A DNA stretch of 64,000 bases from Pyxicephalus adspersus. Its lineage: Eukaryota; Chordata; Amphibia; Anura; Pyxicephalidae. Of this stretch, positions 21,455 to 34,009 are shown piece by piece. Where the stretch lies: the NCBI RefSeq assembly GCF_032062135.1, contig NC_092858.1, positions 168,293,736-168,357,735 of the forward strand, written 5' to 3'. The translations under genes were made by a program, and so were the position numbers. How positions within the stretch are numbered: the stretch's first letter is position 1; each line of letters begins with the position of its first letter. Below the pieces are notes generated by a model. It did no database searches. It was given only the letters and a program-made list of their open reading frames with translations, and had not been told where the DNA came from.

Positions 21455-21880
21455 AATATTAATAATAAGAGCTTTTAAATAGCGCTGTACATTAAATAGG
21501 GGTTGTAAATGACAGATACAAACAATGAAACAGCAGGAAAGGACCTTGCTCAGAAGAGCTTACAATCTAAGAAGAGGAAAAATAGCACACAATAGGAGGG
21601 GGAGATATGGAAGGTGGGTGAGTAGTGAGGATTTAAGAGAAAGAAGATGGGTAGGTGAGGTTGAAGTGTTGGGTTTTTATTCCTCTTTTAAATATGCAGA
21701 AAGTAGGAGCAAGCTGAATAGGATTAGGAAGACCATTCCAGAGAGTCGGGACAGCTCTAGGAAAGTCTTGGAGCGGTGTGTGTGATGAGGTTATGAGTGA
21801 GGAAGTCATTAGTAGGTCATTGGAGGAGCAAAGAGAGCAGCTAGGGGCAGTATTTATCTATCAGGGCAGAAATGTAGGTA
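21455..21880 (-). repeat. L2/CR1-like LINE 3' region, copy 2 (inverted, extended)
   Basis: 'gcgctgtacattaaataggg', 'tgacagataca' and 'agaagagcttacaatct' are the reverse of the 12520/23548 series. The unit continues through 'aagaccattccagagagtcg' to about 21880, either upstream LINE sequence or a second repeat. Confidence 0.6.
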
Positions 21881-22660
21881 GGAATATATCTCTGATGTAT
21901 AAATCTCCTTTAAATATGCACGATATAACTAACAAAAGTGTTTAATACAAAACCTTTTGTTCCTACCTAATAATAATTTATTGCATTTGCTATTTTGCAA
22001 TGGAAATAAGGAGTCATTTGATTTACCCAGTCATATTACAAGTATACCTTTTTTATAGTTGAAACTGTGTGAAACAAAGAGTGTATCCTATTTACATTGC
22101 TGTATAATTTGTTGATTGTTCCCACTGTAGAACACAGTCTTCTATGCTGTGACACACCCAATGTTACAATGGGGTTATTATACTGGCTTGCTGTAAATAT
22201 CCCTAAAATTCCTAAATAATAATATGTTTTTGAATCAAAGATCGGTCCAAAATTATGCTTTCCCTTCCACAAATATTGTTTGTACTGCTCAGGCCTTTTG
22301 CTGTATGTGTTTAGTTTTCATATATTAACTAATTATATGTAGCTACATTTTAAACAATTGCAAGTTTTTGAGGTCTGTTTACGAAAGTTTTACAATAAAT
22401 AAATTCAAATTTAATGCAATATTCACTCATTTCTCTAGCTGACTTTCATGTGAAAGCTGTATAAATCTAGGGTGAAAGTGTTTATAAATAGACTTGTTGA
22501 ATTTTGCGCTTTTTTTCTTTCCTTTGTAGTAACTTTTCGTAGTAGTTTCTGAATGACATTGTATGGTTTAGAGCAGGCTCATCTTATAAATATAATATTG
22601 TGCATTTAATGCAGAACTAAAAAAAAGCCATGATGATGTAGGTGCTAAAATTTGCCCTGG
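21881..22660. other. Intergenic, nothing recognised
   Basis: AT-rich; no supported feature. Confidence 0.4.
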
Positions 22661-22945
22661 TGTCAGGCTCTTAATGCCCCCTTACAACACAACTGGAAGG
22701 GAGAAAGCAGTGCATAAGCAACCAATTGTTTTGTAGCAGTGCTTATGCGCCAAGGAGAAGCATGCTGATACATGAAAGATAATTGATAGATGCCCTCATC
22801 AATCTGCTGATTCCTTTATCACTGTCCAATCACATGCTGGGGGAGGGGCTTGACCTGTAGATGTTACTTGACAGTAGCAGGAAATAACCAGGTCCCCAGT
22901 CCTGTGTTGCGTATCAGGGCTGTATAAGTCTTAATTACTGGTGTT
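22661..22945. repeat. Probable interspersed repeat, unclassified
   Basis: Less AT-rich than the flanks, with 'caatcacatgctgggggagg' and 'gcgtatcagggctgtataag'. It abuts the LTR-like copy to its right and could be part of the same insertion. Confidence 0.25.
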
Positions 22946-23420
22946 GTTAAATAGAATGTATGCCACCCTTGGGGAGACAGGGCCACTAGGGGGTGCAAAG
23001 TCTTGCACAAAAGTGATTTGAGCCCTGAGAGGGGCCAAGGCACAGAATCTAAGCAGTAACCAGGTCTTTTGCAGAGCCTCTAGTGGTGAGGATGTTGCAC
23101 TGCTGGTTACCACCAGGTTGCGGTCCTTGGGTATACCAGGGTGGGCAGGATGATACACATACCAAATCAAAAGGCTGAAGAATTGTCAAGGAAGGCCGGG
23201 GTCAAGGCAGGCACCAAGCAAGAGAAGTACCAGGGATCCAGAAAATAGACACCAGTGACACAGGGGCCACTGCAGACACAGGGAACACAGGAGACACTGG
23301 AAGCAACAGGAGGCAGAGGTGACACAGGAATATCCACAGACAGAGAGGAACACTGAAACAAGGGAATAGGCTGGGAAATAACATACTGGGCAACAAGGGG
23401 TTAACACAAGAGCTGAACAG
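22946..23420 (-). mobile_element. LTR-like element, related to 30290-30822 in opposite orientation
   Basis: Reverse complement shares with 30290-30822 the repeated 'cctgtgtcncc(t/a)gtg' phrases, the 'ggaccagnttgctgcctgcc'-like stretch, and 'gattctg(t/c)(g/a)cctt' with an 'agggctca' block. No TG...CA ends or target duplication could be fixed. Confidence 0.5.
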
Positions 23421-23547
23421 AGGGAAGAAATGAGGTATTCATTGTTTGTTATCTTTGATTTAAAATAAAATTTAAATAGTGGTTTGACTATTTTAATGCA
23501 CAGATAACATCGGCATGCTCCTACATATTGCTCATTTAAAAGAGCAC

Positions 23548-23820
23548 TAAAAACACAGCTTTCAAACTTGCCGACTCGTTTTCTGTTTCTTAAACCCCTC
23601 ACCCACCATTCCATATCCCGCTCCTATTGCTTGATACTCCCCTCCCCTCTTAGATTAGATTGTAAGCTCTTCTGGGCAGGGTACTCTCCTCCGCCAGTGT
23701 CACTGTTTGTATCTGTCTGTCATTTGCAACCCCTATTAAATATACAGTGCTGCGTAAAATGGTGGTGCTGTTTATTAATAATAATAATAATAATAATATT
23801 ATTAATAATAATATAAAACA
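23548..23820 (+). pseudogene. L2/CR1-like LINE: ORF2 C-terminus plus 3' tail, copy 3
   Basis: The plus frame FKRALKTQLSNLP, followed by LTHHSI, resembles the extreme C-terminus of L2/CR1-clade ORF2 proteins. It is followed by 'gtaagctcttctgggcaggg', 'gtatctgtctgtcatttgca' and a terminal (ATA)n microsatellite at 23774-23813, as LINEs of this group often end in short simple repeats. Confidence 0.65.
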
Positions 23821-24825
23821 CAGCAGCTCTCATACCTTTTGGCCCTTTATAGATTATAGAGAAAATGTAACATTTTCACTATTGTCCTATTTATTTGGCA
23901 ATACATAATTTTATATCATATCAATACATCATAATACAACAGTAAGTATTTACAGTAACAGTAAAGTATTTTTTTGTTTTGTTTTGCTTTTTTGGCAATA
24001 ACTTGGCTTTCTTTTGGCAATATTAATATGTAAAAAAAAATATTTTATATGTAAACTTTAGACCAAAAGGGAAACTGCATCCATCACCAGGGATTCCTTA
24101 CGGTATTTCCATAGCTGACCGAATCTGTCCTTTTGTGTATAATATGCTATGCCAGTGTAAAAGCCTGGACATCCAATATCCCAAGAGATTCTCACTTCTG
24201 AGAGTGTCTGCAACGGCATGGACCCAATGTAGCCTCATGTAGCATATATAATACTTGTGAAAGTTGCATGCAGCAGGTCCTGAGCACTGTAGGTTAAAGA
24301 AAACTTCAATTCATCGCTAAGACTTCTCCATTCAAGGATCTCCTAGAAACTTTGGTCATCAGAAGGTTTCACATCACATTGGAAAAAGCTGCAAAGAGGT
24401 TCTTTTACACTTTCTTTCCTTGTATCAGGCATCTAAAAGGGTGGGCAACCGATGGTGTTCTCTCTGACAATCAAAAACTGGTAACTTTGCACATTGGAGA
24501 ATTAAACAGCCCATCCCAGGCAATAATCAGTATTGCTGAAAACAATGTTCTCAATAATTTCACCCTAACTACATATAATATCCGGAATTGCCATCTCTCT
24601 GAAAGTCTTCATTTGTTGTTCCACCTTGCCACCAGTACCCTAAATGTCCTCCTGCAAAGATTCCTTCTTTTCCCCCTTGCTGCGTTATTGGGATAGAGAT
24701 AATGCAATTTTTCTAGTTTGCCCCAGAACAGTGGCAACTCATTATCTTCCTACTGCTGTTGTCCTTCCATTTCTAGCTCTTTGACACCATGCAGTTTGTG
24801 CCATAGGAGGAACACATGAGAGATT
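23821..24825. other. Intergenic, nothing recognised
   Basis: A 114-codon plus ORF at 24352-24696 has no recognised domain and no splice context. Otherwise AT-rich. Confidence 0.4.
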
Positions 24826-25049
24826 GGCCCTGATTTATTAAAGTTCTCCAAGGCTGGAGAGAATACATCTTCACCAGTGAAGCTGGGTGATCCAACAAAC
24901 CTGGGATGGATCTGGTCCAGGATTCAAAGCATTTGCTAGCAAATAGCAAATGACATTGAAGAAATCCATTCCAGGTTTGCTTGATCACCTAGCTTCACTG
25001 GTGAAAGTGTATTCTCTCCAGCCTTGGAGAACTTTAATAAATCAGGGCC
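24826..25049. repeat. Palindromic MITE, copy 3 (best-preserved, 224 bp)
   Basis: The termini GGCCCTGATTTATTAAAG and CTTTAATAAATCAGGGCC are perfect reverse complements. The arms stay nearly identical for about 75 bp ('ttctccaaggctggagagaa', 'ccagtgaagct'). The whole element can fold into one hairpin. It serves as reference for the copies at 655, 10427, 32151, 39938 and 62485. Confidence 0.9.
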
Positions 25050-26604
25050 TATGTATCAATAATCCCAACCTCATCTGGCTCATCACCTTACAAATTGCGA
25101 AAATGATGCAAACATCCTAAATTATGAACCAATGACAGTGTGAGAAGATCCCTAGCTCCTCCATAAAATCCTCACAATTCATTAAAAGCAGGCTCCTGGT
25201 GCTTGCTCTACAGCATGGCTGCCATAATATTCTGGTATATTTGGGGAGTCACACATGAGGAGGCTTGCAGGCAGCTTGTTTTTAATGTTGCATTCCTGCA
25301 AGGTTTTTGAAAACCTTTTGAAATCCAGGGTTACATACTGACAAATAATTGCACCACCAGGCTTAGCACATGTGCCAGGCTAGGGCAGCCAACAAGGTAG
25401 TGCCATTGCCACACGTGACTTAAGATGGCATAGGGTCAGCCATTTCTCATCTGGTTACTGAACAACTGGTAACAGTTGTGGTTCCTGTCCCTTGCACATA
25501 GGGAACCTGGGACGTTGCATAGGCTTTAGGGTTCTTGGGGGTGAAATAAGGATTTCATAAAGTCAGAGGATTTGGATAGTGAGAATAAAGATGACTGAGC
25601 TGTGACACCAAGAAAAGTTTATAAAAAAATACAACATATACTTACTTTTTTTATCATTTTTGTCCCAAGAAGTAAATCCATCACCAATCACTGTATTCAA
25701 TGGTGGCAAACACTGAGCGCAGCTACAGTGATAGATTCCCCAGCTGCTTTATTCATATTTACATTGGTAAAATCTGTGAATGGCTTATTCATAGAAAGGA
25801 CACAACATTGATGAGCCATAAATAACTTATTCTTTCAATGACCAATTGACAGTTACTCCTCCAAATCCCCCAGATGCCCCTCCAACCTCCCTTCCACACC
25901 ATGAATTTGGTTTGATTAAATTATGTTCAGAGACTTTGTTGTCTAAAAAAATGGAGGCTTATTAAAAAATTAGTATTCCCCAAATTTTCTGTGATTTACA
26001 GAAAAAAACTACATGCTTTTTAAAAGAAAAGATCTTTTTGGACACAGGCTTCCATGGGTCCATGTGACATTCACAACACATTTTGGTAAAATTACCAAGT
26101 TTAGGAGCTTTGCAATTAATGCCAAATTCAGCAGCATTGAATATTTTTGTTTCTGTTTCCAAAGTTGATTTTGCTAGTCAGATTTAAAAATAATCCACCA
26201 GTCATTCTTATTCAGAGCAAACTGAAGATGGTTTCTGGTGTCCTCTACTCCTCCACAGGTGTACTATTGGAGGTGTACTCAGGTACTGTTTAGGATCTAC
26301 CAAAGACTGAGCCAAATATGCAATGTTTGTGGCTTTATTAACGTTGGTCCAAACTTATACAGCCAGTACAAAATTTCCACCACTCACAATTCAGTGTAAT
26401 TAATATTTAAATTCTACTGTAGGGTACTTTAAGTCTTTCTAAAAGTTCAATTGTTTAAATGTTTCCTTCATATATTCTAGTAAATCTAAGTACACAATCA
26501 CCAATCACCTGTCCTATAACTATTCCTTCTTTGGAAGCTATTTCTGTGAAGTTGACAATATAAACTTTTCACATAACAAGTAGAAAAAGATATATCCCTC
26601 AGCC
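25050..26604. other. Intergenic, nothing recognised
   Basis: No gene or repeat family identified. Confidence 0.4.
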
Positions 26605-26900
26605 AAACTGCTCTCAATTACCTCCTCATTTGGACTCACTCAGAATGGCCCCACACACATAGCCAGGCACACTTTAGACCTGGTATTTTCTAAACTCTGC
26701 AACCTCACCCTCCTTGACAACTCACAATTTCCCCTTTCTGATCACAACCTTATCACCTTCAACCTATCCAACTCTTGCCCTCCCTTGCCACATCCCAGAC
26801 CTGGTCAATGGCAGAGAGATATCCGTAACCTTGACCACAACCTTTTCTCAAACTGCTTTGCATCCCTAACCCCCTCCCTCTCCAAAATCCGAAATAATAG
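26605..26900 (+). pseudogene. L2/CR1-like LINE endonuclease fragment
   Basis: A plus frame with few interruptions contains GLTQNGPTHIARHTLDLVFS and FPLSDHNLITFNL. The pattern TH-x-xx-HTLDLV followed by SDHxxI is the C-terminal part of the apurinic endonuclease domain of L2/CR1/Rex-type LINEs. The fragment is cut off on both sides. It ends near LSKIRN at about 26894. Confidence 0.75.
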
Positions 26901-29195
26901 GTGGCTTTTGTTTCGTAAACCTGGCATTATACTTTGTGTTTTCGCATAGGAGAGCCAAACCTATATTGCCTGTTCAATAAATCATCAATGTAAATATTGT
27001 ATTACCTTGCTCATATGGCATAAAAGCATTCATACTAAATATATTTTGCAGTTTAGCCACTCAAAACCCCAGTCTTTTCTCTTTGTCTTTCTTTTTTTCA
27101 TTCCTACAATGAAGCCATTTGATCCCTATCACGAGGGGTCTGTGATCTGGTGACCCGATTGCAGCAAAGTTGGCCAGTGGCCACTAGGGTCTCTGGCCTA
27201 TTACTCCTTGCATGATGTGCTTGTAAAGAGTAGGAGACACTTAGATTTTGCACCTCGGGTAATCCCATGTCGCCTGCCAGGGGGCAATCCCCAACAGTCA
27301 TTATTGGATAATTTCCACCATGTGACACCATGAGAAAATGTAGGACATAATTAGCCCAGTAAAAGTGATTACAGGAAAACCTGTATTAGATATAAATATA
27401 TTGCAACATAGTGTTTCAGTGTGTACAAAAGGGGCTAGTAAGGTTTCATGTACAGTGGAAAGCCACAGGGAATTGCCATCCTAAAATAGTAGAGCTACAC
27501 TTGCTACATGTTTTGCTGGCAATAAAATTAAAACTACAGACTCAGGTACATGAAGGGTGGGGAGATTGTAACAGTGTGTGCTTGAAGAGAGACAGCCTGC
27601 TCGAAAAGGCTGAACTTTGTATTATTTTACTGGACTGCCAAGACACTGACTCCCCTGTGAGGGCAAACAGGGGTATGTTTATTAGACTTTAAAAGTAATA
27701 AGAGAACCCCCCTCCCTACGAAGTGCTCTATGAATTTTAGAGAAGATCTCAGTAGCATTTGCAGGAGCTAAAGCTCCTTACAAAATGTCCCAGGGATTTG
27801 AAAATTTTCCCCTCCTCTATGTACAGAAGAATAATTCTGCCAAATCTGCAACATATGTGGTATTAGAGTGGCTTGGCATTATGGTATCTTCTACATTGGC
27901 TTATGTAGTGTAAGTCATGGGATACTGGGGTAGCAAAAGTAAAACAAACAAGGTCAAATGTCTAGACCTAAACATGTTAACATTTAGAAATAGAAAATAA
28001 GGAAAAGTAATACCCAAAATGATGCATTAATGAAGGCAACAATGTAGATGACATAAATGCTTTAAAATAAAGCATGTAATTTGAAATGATTTTTTACATA
28101 AATATTCAAGACGTAAATGAACTCCTGGTAGAACAGGTTATTGCTAAATTTAAGGTTGTTTCAAAATTATAAGGTTAAATGAACCCTAAGATAAAAAAAA
28201 CTAAGAATAGAGAATGCTAAAAATTTAAATTATGCTGGCCAATATAAGAGGGCATTTTTAGGCTTCCATATAGTAAAATATTGAAGAATGAGTCCAAAAA
28301 AATGTTTGATATTGAAAATGGTCAACAAATTCAAGTCCTCAATCTACAAAACTCTTTATTCACAATCACATTGACTTTTAAAATCCATCTGGAGCCTTTC
28401 TGGAAAAGAAAATGATCCATATTGCTCCCTTTAGTTATGACAAAATTTTAGCTTTCATATCACTGATATTCCTCCCACGTACATGTAGAAAATGGGAGAT
28501 AACCAAGGTGATTATTTTTTTAATATTATTTATTGAATGTGATTATTTATTTTTTAGTAATTCCTTTGACCCAGTGTTTTCATGGAGTCTGTCCACATTT
28601 GTTGGGCACCAAATACATTTATGTATACCATAAAAACACTTTATTATACAAGAGATGATATCTGGTTTGTGTTCTGAAAATGTTTCAATTACCTTTTTAT
28701 CTTCATATCGTGGTCCTCAAATCTTGTCTCTTCATTACATAATGCAAACACACAAAGTAAAAAATTATTTATTTGAATAAAAACTTACACAGAGTTTTTT
28801 AAAAAATGACCCCATGATCCATGTCCCCAGAAGTAAATCCAATGTCAATCAAGTTATTCCATCAATGATAATCCATAATGAGTACTAATTACCAAACTTA
28901 AGTGACTAACTGCGGGCTGGTGCCATGTAAATACAGCATTTGTTGGACAGATTTAGCAGCAGCCAAGAGGCATTTCAGCCATTGCTAATGCCGTTGCCTG
29001 CAGTGCCGTTTGCCTATTCCGCCCAGCAGTTTATTGTGTACTCAGGTGTGTTAAACCACATACTTTACCACTGCAAATGGACCATAAATCTACAATTGTA
29101 AAGGAATTGGAAAACAAATCAAGACAAACAAAATCACATAAAAATAAAATAAACAACATGACCAGCTGTATGGCAATTCAACCATGGTATGTGAA
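26901..29195. other. Intergenic, mostly nothing recognised
   Basis: The segment 27100-27350 is less AT-rich (gtctgtgatctggtgacccg) and may be another dispersed repeat. A similar GC rise occurs at 28910-29030 (ctgcgggctggtgccatgta). No coding support. Confidence 0.35.
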
Positions 29196-29385
29196 GGTTT
29201 TGTTAGTTAAGTAGAAAAAGAACAAGAAGTTTATCAAGTTCAACCACTAGGTAAATAAAATATCCCAGATAAAATCCCTATAGACGTAGTTCATCCAGAG
29301 GAAGGCAAAAGAAAACTTGGTACATATTGCTCCAACAAGGGAAAAAAAATCTTCCTGGTTCCATGTCTTGGTATATCGTCTAAGC
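29196..29385. repeat. Possible SINE-like dispersed repeat
   Basis: The wording 'tcatccagaggaaggcaaaa', 'ttgctccaacaagggaaaaa' and 'cttcctggttccatg' resembles, from memory, a repeat found widely in frog genomes. No second copy was recognised in this window. Confidence 0.3.
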
Positions 29386-30000
29386 TGCAGCCACAGGGGT
29401 TCTCATACTAAAAAGGTATGACAATTGGTAAAAGAATTAAGGTGTTATTCAAAAGCATATATTTGTTTGCAAACAAACCCATGTGCTTACAAATACACTG
29501 AGCATCTCTGTGTGTCCTAGCAGGTTTCTCTGCAAATTGCCGCCGCAGCAGTTTAAAAATGAATTTTCCAATTTGGGGTGGAGAAGGAGGGTGTTCTGGT
29601 CCATCATGACCTCCCAATCAAGTTCAGTGACAATGCTATCTTTAGGGGGTTTGCAATTAATATGAAGATATTGATAATAAAGGTAAAGTACCAAAACTAG
29701 GTAATTTTGAGAACTATTTTGCCATCCTAATGTAGAATGGGGTTAAAAGCACTGTTTATTTGGAGTAGTGCCTCTTTATAGTTTAGATCTCTATTGTTTA
29801 GAGGTTGGCATTCAGAATAGGGTCAATGTGTGGTTGAAATTCAAAACTAGGAACATTGCAAAAAGAGAAATATCTTTGGTTCTGGTTTGTGCCTTTTACA
29901 TTTATTCAGATAATTTTATTATTTTAAGAATAACTTATTTTAATAAAATTTAAAAGGCTTTTATGAATGCCTTGTTACAAAAAAAACAGATCCACTTTGT
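29386..30000. other. Intergenic, nothing recognised
   Basis: Overlapping short ORFs on both strands at 29408-29694 are shadows without domains. Confidence 0.35.
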
Positions 30001-30245
30001 ACTGCTTGCAGTACACCATAGAAGTTAGCGCTCAACTGCACTCCCAGCCTCTCCCATTCAACCAAATAGGAGCAGTTAGGAACCACTTTGTGGTTGTGGT
30101 TACATTGTGGTTCCTGGAAACAAAATGTTGCTTCTGGCTGTGTAGTTGCTTTCCTTCCTCAGAAGGAAGAAGTGCACCAATGCCATGAATGCAAGGGTAG
30201 ATAAGATCATATATTATACAGTGCCAACATATTACGTAATCAGGT
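30001..30245. repeat. Dispersed repeat fragments
   Basis: 30056-30115 shares 'taggaaccactttgtg' with about 2429. 30215-30240 (cagtgccaacatattacgta) resembles the inner part of the L2-like tail. Confidence 0.35.
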
Positions 30246-30289
30246 AATGGCCTTTTAATCCCCATTGTCTATTTATCTGGCTCAGACAA

Positions 30290-30822
30290 AGAACTCAGCG
30301 TTCGTCCACTGTGTCATCACTAGTGCCGAGCCCCCTAGCTCTGCTGAGCATTCCCTGTACACCTGTCTGTTAATTGAGGGGTTTCCCAGTTCAGCTCCTC
30401 TGTTAACCCTTTGTTGCCCAGTCTATTGTTTCCCTGCCTGTTCCTTTTTGCATTTCCAGTGTTCCCCTGTGTCTGCGGTGACCCCCGTGTCTCCCGTGCC
30501 TTCTGTGTCGCCTGCGTTCCCCTGTGTCACCTGTGCCTCCTGTTGCTTCCTGTGTTCACCTATGCCTGAAGAGATCCCTGTGTCACCAGTGTCTATTTCT
30601 TGGAATTCTGGTTCTTGACTCCTGGATTTGATCTTGTTTGCTGCCTGCCTCAACCCCAGCTCTCCTTGACTATTCTTCTGCCTAGTGATTTGGTACCACA
30701 CTCTGGTGCACAAAGAACACAAGCTGCTTGGATTCTGCACCTTAGCCCTTCCTAGGGCTCACACCACTATTGTGCAAGCCATAGTGCCCTATAGAGGCTC
30801 CATCCCTCCATGTGTGACACTA
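30290..30822 (+). mobile_element. LTR-like element, partner of 22946-23420
   Basis: C/T-rich tandem-like phrases (cctgtgtctgcggtgacccc, gtgtcacctgtgcctcctgt) are followed by 'gtttgctgcctgcctcaacc', 'ggattctgcaccttagccc' and an end at 'tccatgtgtgaca'. The general make-up (short pyrimidine-rich repeats, terminal CA) is that of an LTR. No polyadenylation signal was confirmed. Confidence 0.5.
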
Positions 30823-31079
30823 GGAACGCAGCAAGCGGAGACAAAGTAATTCAACCGGCTGAAGTCAGGACAGGCGGCAATCATAACCAGAGGTCAATGT
30901 CAAAAATTTTGAAAATTAGATGGGGGAACAATTGGCAGAATAGTGTGTAACCATGCTGAGTATCCAGCAACTTCCACCGATACAAGAGCAGAACAGTAGC
31001 ATGCTGGAATAACAATCAGTGACACCATCCTCAAATATTTCTACTAGATAACATTCAGTTTGACTTGTTGTTTGGCAGC

Positions 31080-31562
31080 TTTCCAAACTAGGACTAATGT
31101 CACTCCTACAAAGAACCAAAAAGATCATTGGTGTCCCTTAACCCTCCTAGCAGTAATCTCGAGTGTGACTCGGAGTGGATTTTCCATGCAAAATTCGGTA
31201 ATCTCTAGTCACACTCGGCGTCGCTAAAAACATAAAAAAATCTTACCTTGTTCTGTTGTCCCTGCAGGTCCTCGGGACACGTCTTTTTTCTTTGATCTTT
31301 ACCCGGCGATTGCAGAGACGATCTCCGGGGTTTCCCAGTGACGTTTGTGCGGACGGAAGGAGCGGCGTTTTTTTTATTTAAAGTTTATTAATACATTTAT
31401 TAATTTTTTTTTTAAATGTTGGACATATTTCAGGGAGTTATGCCTAAGAATTATAGGCCTACAATGTAAAATGAATTTCCATTCAAAAAAATGTAACGCT
31501 TTTTGTGTGGAAATACAGAGTTAGAACGCTAGGGGGGTTAAATTGACCTGAGAGGCACAAAC
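31080..31562 (+). mobile_element. hAT MITE (CAGTG family) split by a TTAA MITE
   Basis: Left of the insertion, 'aaaaagatcattggtgtccc', and right of it, 'attgacctgagaggcacaaa', are together collinear with the uninterrupted copy at 37902-38140 ('aaaaagatcattggcgtctc', TTAA, 'actgacttgaggggcacaaa'). The outer ends of this copy are not clearly preserved. Confidence 0.8.
31138..31541. mobile_element. TTAA-flanked MITE (piggyBac-type), 404 bp, nested
   Basis: Left end TTAACCCTCCTAGCAG; right end AACGCTAGGGGGGTTAA, reverse complement TTAACCCCCCTAGCGTT. TTAA is duplicated at both edges exactly where the paralogous empty site has one TTAA (38057-38060). The interior is non-coding, with 'agtgtgactcgg' and 'agtcacactcgg' facing each other. 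Confidence 0.9.
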
Positions 31563-32150
31563 TGATACCATAATCTCATCCTTGGTGTCAGGAAGTCTGC
31601 ATGGGTGGTAAACCCTTCAAACCTCTGAAGGTAAGACTTGTTTCCAAAATGCTGGGGTGGAGATGTTAAAACAGCATTAAAGGTGGAAAACGAATGGTGT
31701 GGAAGGCCATAAACCTGTTCAGAGATGATTATTCCAATTTGATAAAGATGATTTTTTTCACACGTCTTGCAAAATAGCTTTCCTCTCTGTCCTAAATATG
31801 CACCCCGTTGTCCAGGAAAGAATGTCCCTTTTCTCTCAGATGAAGGAAAACTGATGATTCTTGTTGTGTAGCATTTGCCATCCCATGTTGGGCCCCCAAT
31901 GTACTATGTTTTGTATTCCTCACTGCACTGCATATGCCAATTTACTTCACCTGGTAACTTCACATCAAATATTGCCATTAAAACATTTGAACCTGGGAGA
32001 TTCACTGTTTATAAATTGACCCACAAGAAATAAATTAGAACAGCAACGTGTAAAATATGTGGGTGTCTTCAGTCTGTATTTTCATGACATTTGTAACATT
32101 ATTTACATTTGAATCTATCAGCTGATGTTTATTAAGCAAAAAGATGCAAT
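31563..32150. other. Intergenic, nothing recognised
   Basis: No supported feature. Confidence 0.35.
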
Positions 32151-32333
32151 GCGCTTGACTTATTAAAGATCTCTAAGACTGGAAAAGATAGATTGTCATT
32201 GGAAATCCTGGGTTATCCAGCAAATGTTTTCAATCCTGGACCAGATCCATTACAGGTTTGTTGGGTCACCCAGGCTCACCCTTAATAGTCTATTTCCCTC
32301 AGTCATGGAGACCTTTTTTTTATAAATATGGCT
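32151..32333. repeat. Palindromic MITE, copy 4 (shortened)
   Basis: 'ttattaaagatctctaagac', 'ttatccagcaaatgttttca' and 'ggtttgttgggtcacccagg' align with the reference copy, with an internal deletion of about 40 bp. Confidence 0.75.
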
Positions 32334-34009
32334 CAATATATACAAGACTCAGCTAGGCACACACTCACATTCTCAGTTGCATGGATGAGACAGAGGGGGT
32401 CACTTGTTGTTGACATACATTGCACACAAACTTACATTAGCACACATAAGAAATTGACAATTACCTTTATTCATACACCATATGTAGAGATTAAAGCCCT
32501 GGAAGGCTTTTACTATGGCATTTGATTGTTCAAGCAACAAAATTAAAAAAATAATGTAATTAAAATATTTTACCATTATTGCAAATACCCTAAACAAACA
32601 ATATAATCAAAATAGTTAAGATAGGTAATCATTGACATCTGACCACATTACTTCTGTTAAAGGGCTAAAAAGTAAAACTGGCACCAATGGTAAAGGAAGG
32701 GGCTTCACAGCTCCTTGCATTCTAGGACCACAACCAGATTCATTATGATTACCAGGTAAAGCAAATGGTGTGGGACAATATTTGGGGTTATTCTGCATAA
32801 TTTCCTCTATCACCACATTTTCAGAGCCATAAGACTGTTCTTGTTATTTTATTGCCATTGTTATCAGTATTTGTAATAGTAATATAGACAACTATGGGAA
32901 TATGGTGACATCAGCATTAGCAGCACCAAAATCATAGATCAAATCAATATTAGCAACACCCTCCCTATAAACATCATTGTTATCAGCTATACCAACTTTG
33001 TTCCAACAGCAACAATATTTCCATCATCAACATGCCCATGCTGGAAGTCCATTACACCACTTCTTGGAGCCTTCAGTGCTGAAATTGTCTGCTGGGTTAA
33101 GCTGACTTTTTACTACCCTCCAGAGCTAACTATTCAGCTGGTAGGTAAGTCCCAATCTAGGCTTTTTTATTGTTGCCTCTGGTGGCTTCTGTGATATTGC
33201 AGTCTTCATTCAGTGAATTAGAGGTTAGCAAAGTTTCTTCACACTGTAATTTCCTTTACACGCATTTCTATTTACAGTTTTTGCTGTTCCCTTTCCATTC
33301 TTGGCACTTCTTCTAATAATAGTCATCATTCATGGATTTACCTTTGCAGCTCACTGTTTTCAGAGATAAGAGTTCCCTTTTTGCTACTAGTGTTGCTGTT
33401 TGCATTCAGTTTGAAGGAAAAATTGACCTAAATATCTGTCATCCAGTTTGGTTCTACAATAACAGAACATGGTTAATTAGTTAATCAGTTCAAGATTGTC
33501 ATGGCTGGTCCACCAATGAGTGACCAAGGAAGTGCAGGGGACTATGCTATCCATCTTGGTTGTAGTGGATAATTTATTTCCTTTTTCACAACAGTAACAA
33601 AATTTAAAAAAATAACCATCACTTTTTAAAACTGCGTAACTACAAATATAAACGCACCGAGTATCCATTTATTTTTTTTAATAAGATATCAGACAATTCC
33701 ATCTTCTTCTATTTCTCTGTGGTTCAGTTTTTATGCCAACATACCAATTATAAATGCTTTTGAAGTTGCACATGGCTACAAAGCCCCATACACAGCAAGC
33801 TCCAGGCTACGAACTCCAACGATCCCCACATATGATGTCAGGTCCTGTAAAGAACAAATAGGCAGTAGGATGGCCATGGAATTTCTTACCTTGTAAAGAT
33901 TCACTTGATATCATTACCTTGTTGCCTATACTGAAATTTATCATTTAGAGACTGATAGACATTTTATAACTTAATATTTATGGTTACCAGAATCTGCTGG
34001 ATGGACTTA
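32334..34009. other. Intergenic, nothing recognised
   Basis: AT-rich. Repeated CA/AT-type words at 32880-33030 (aacaccctccctataaacat, accaactttgttccaacagc) look like low-complexity drift. Confidence 0.35.

Noticed and set aside
24352..24696. 114-codon plus ORF
   Set aside because: No recognisable domain, no splice or codon-usage support, no second copy.
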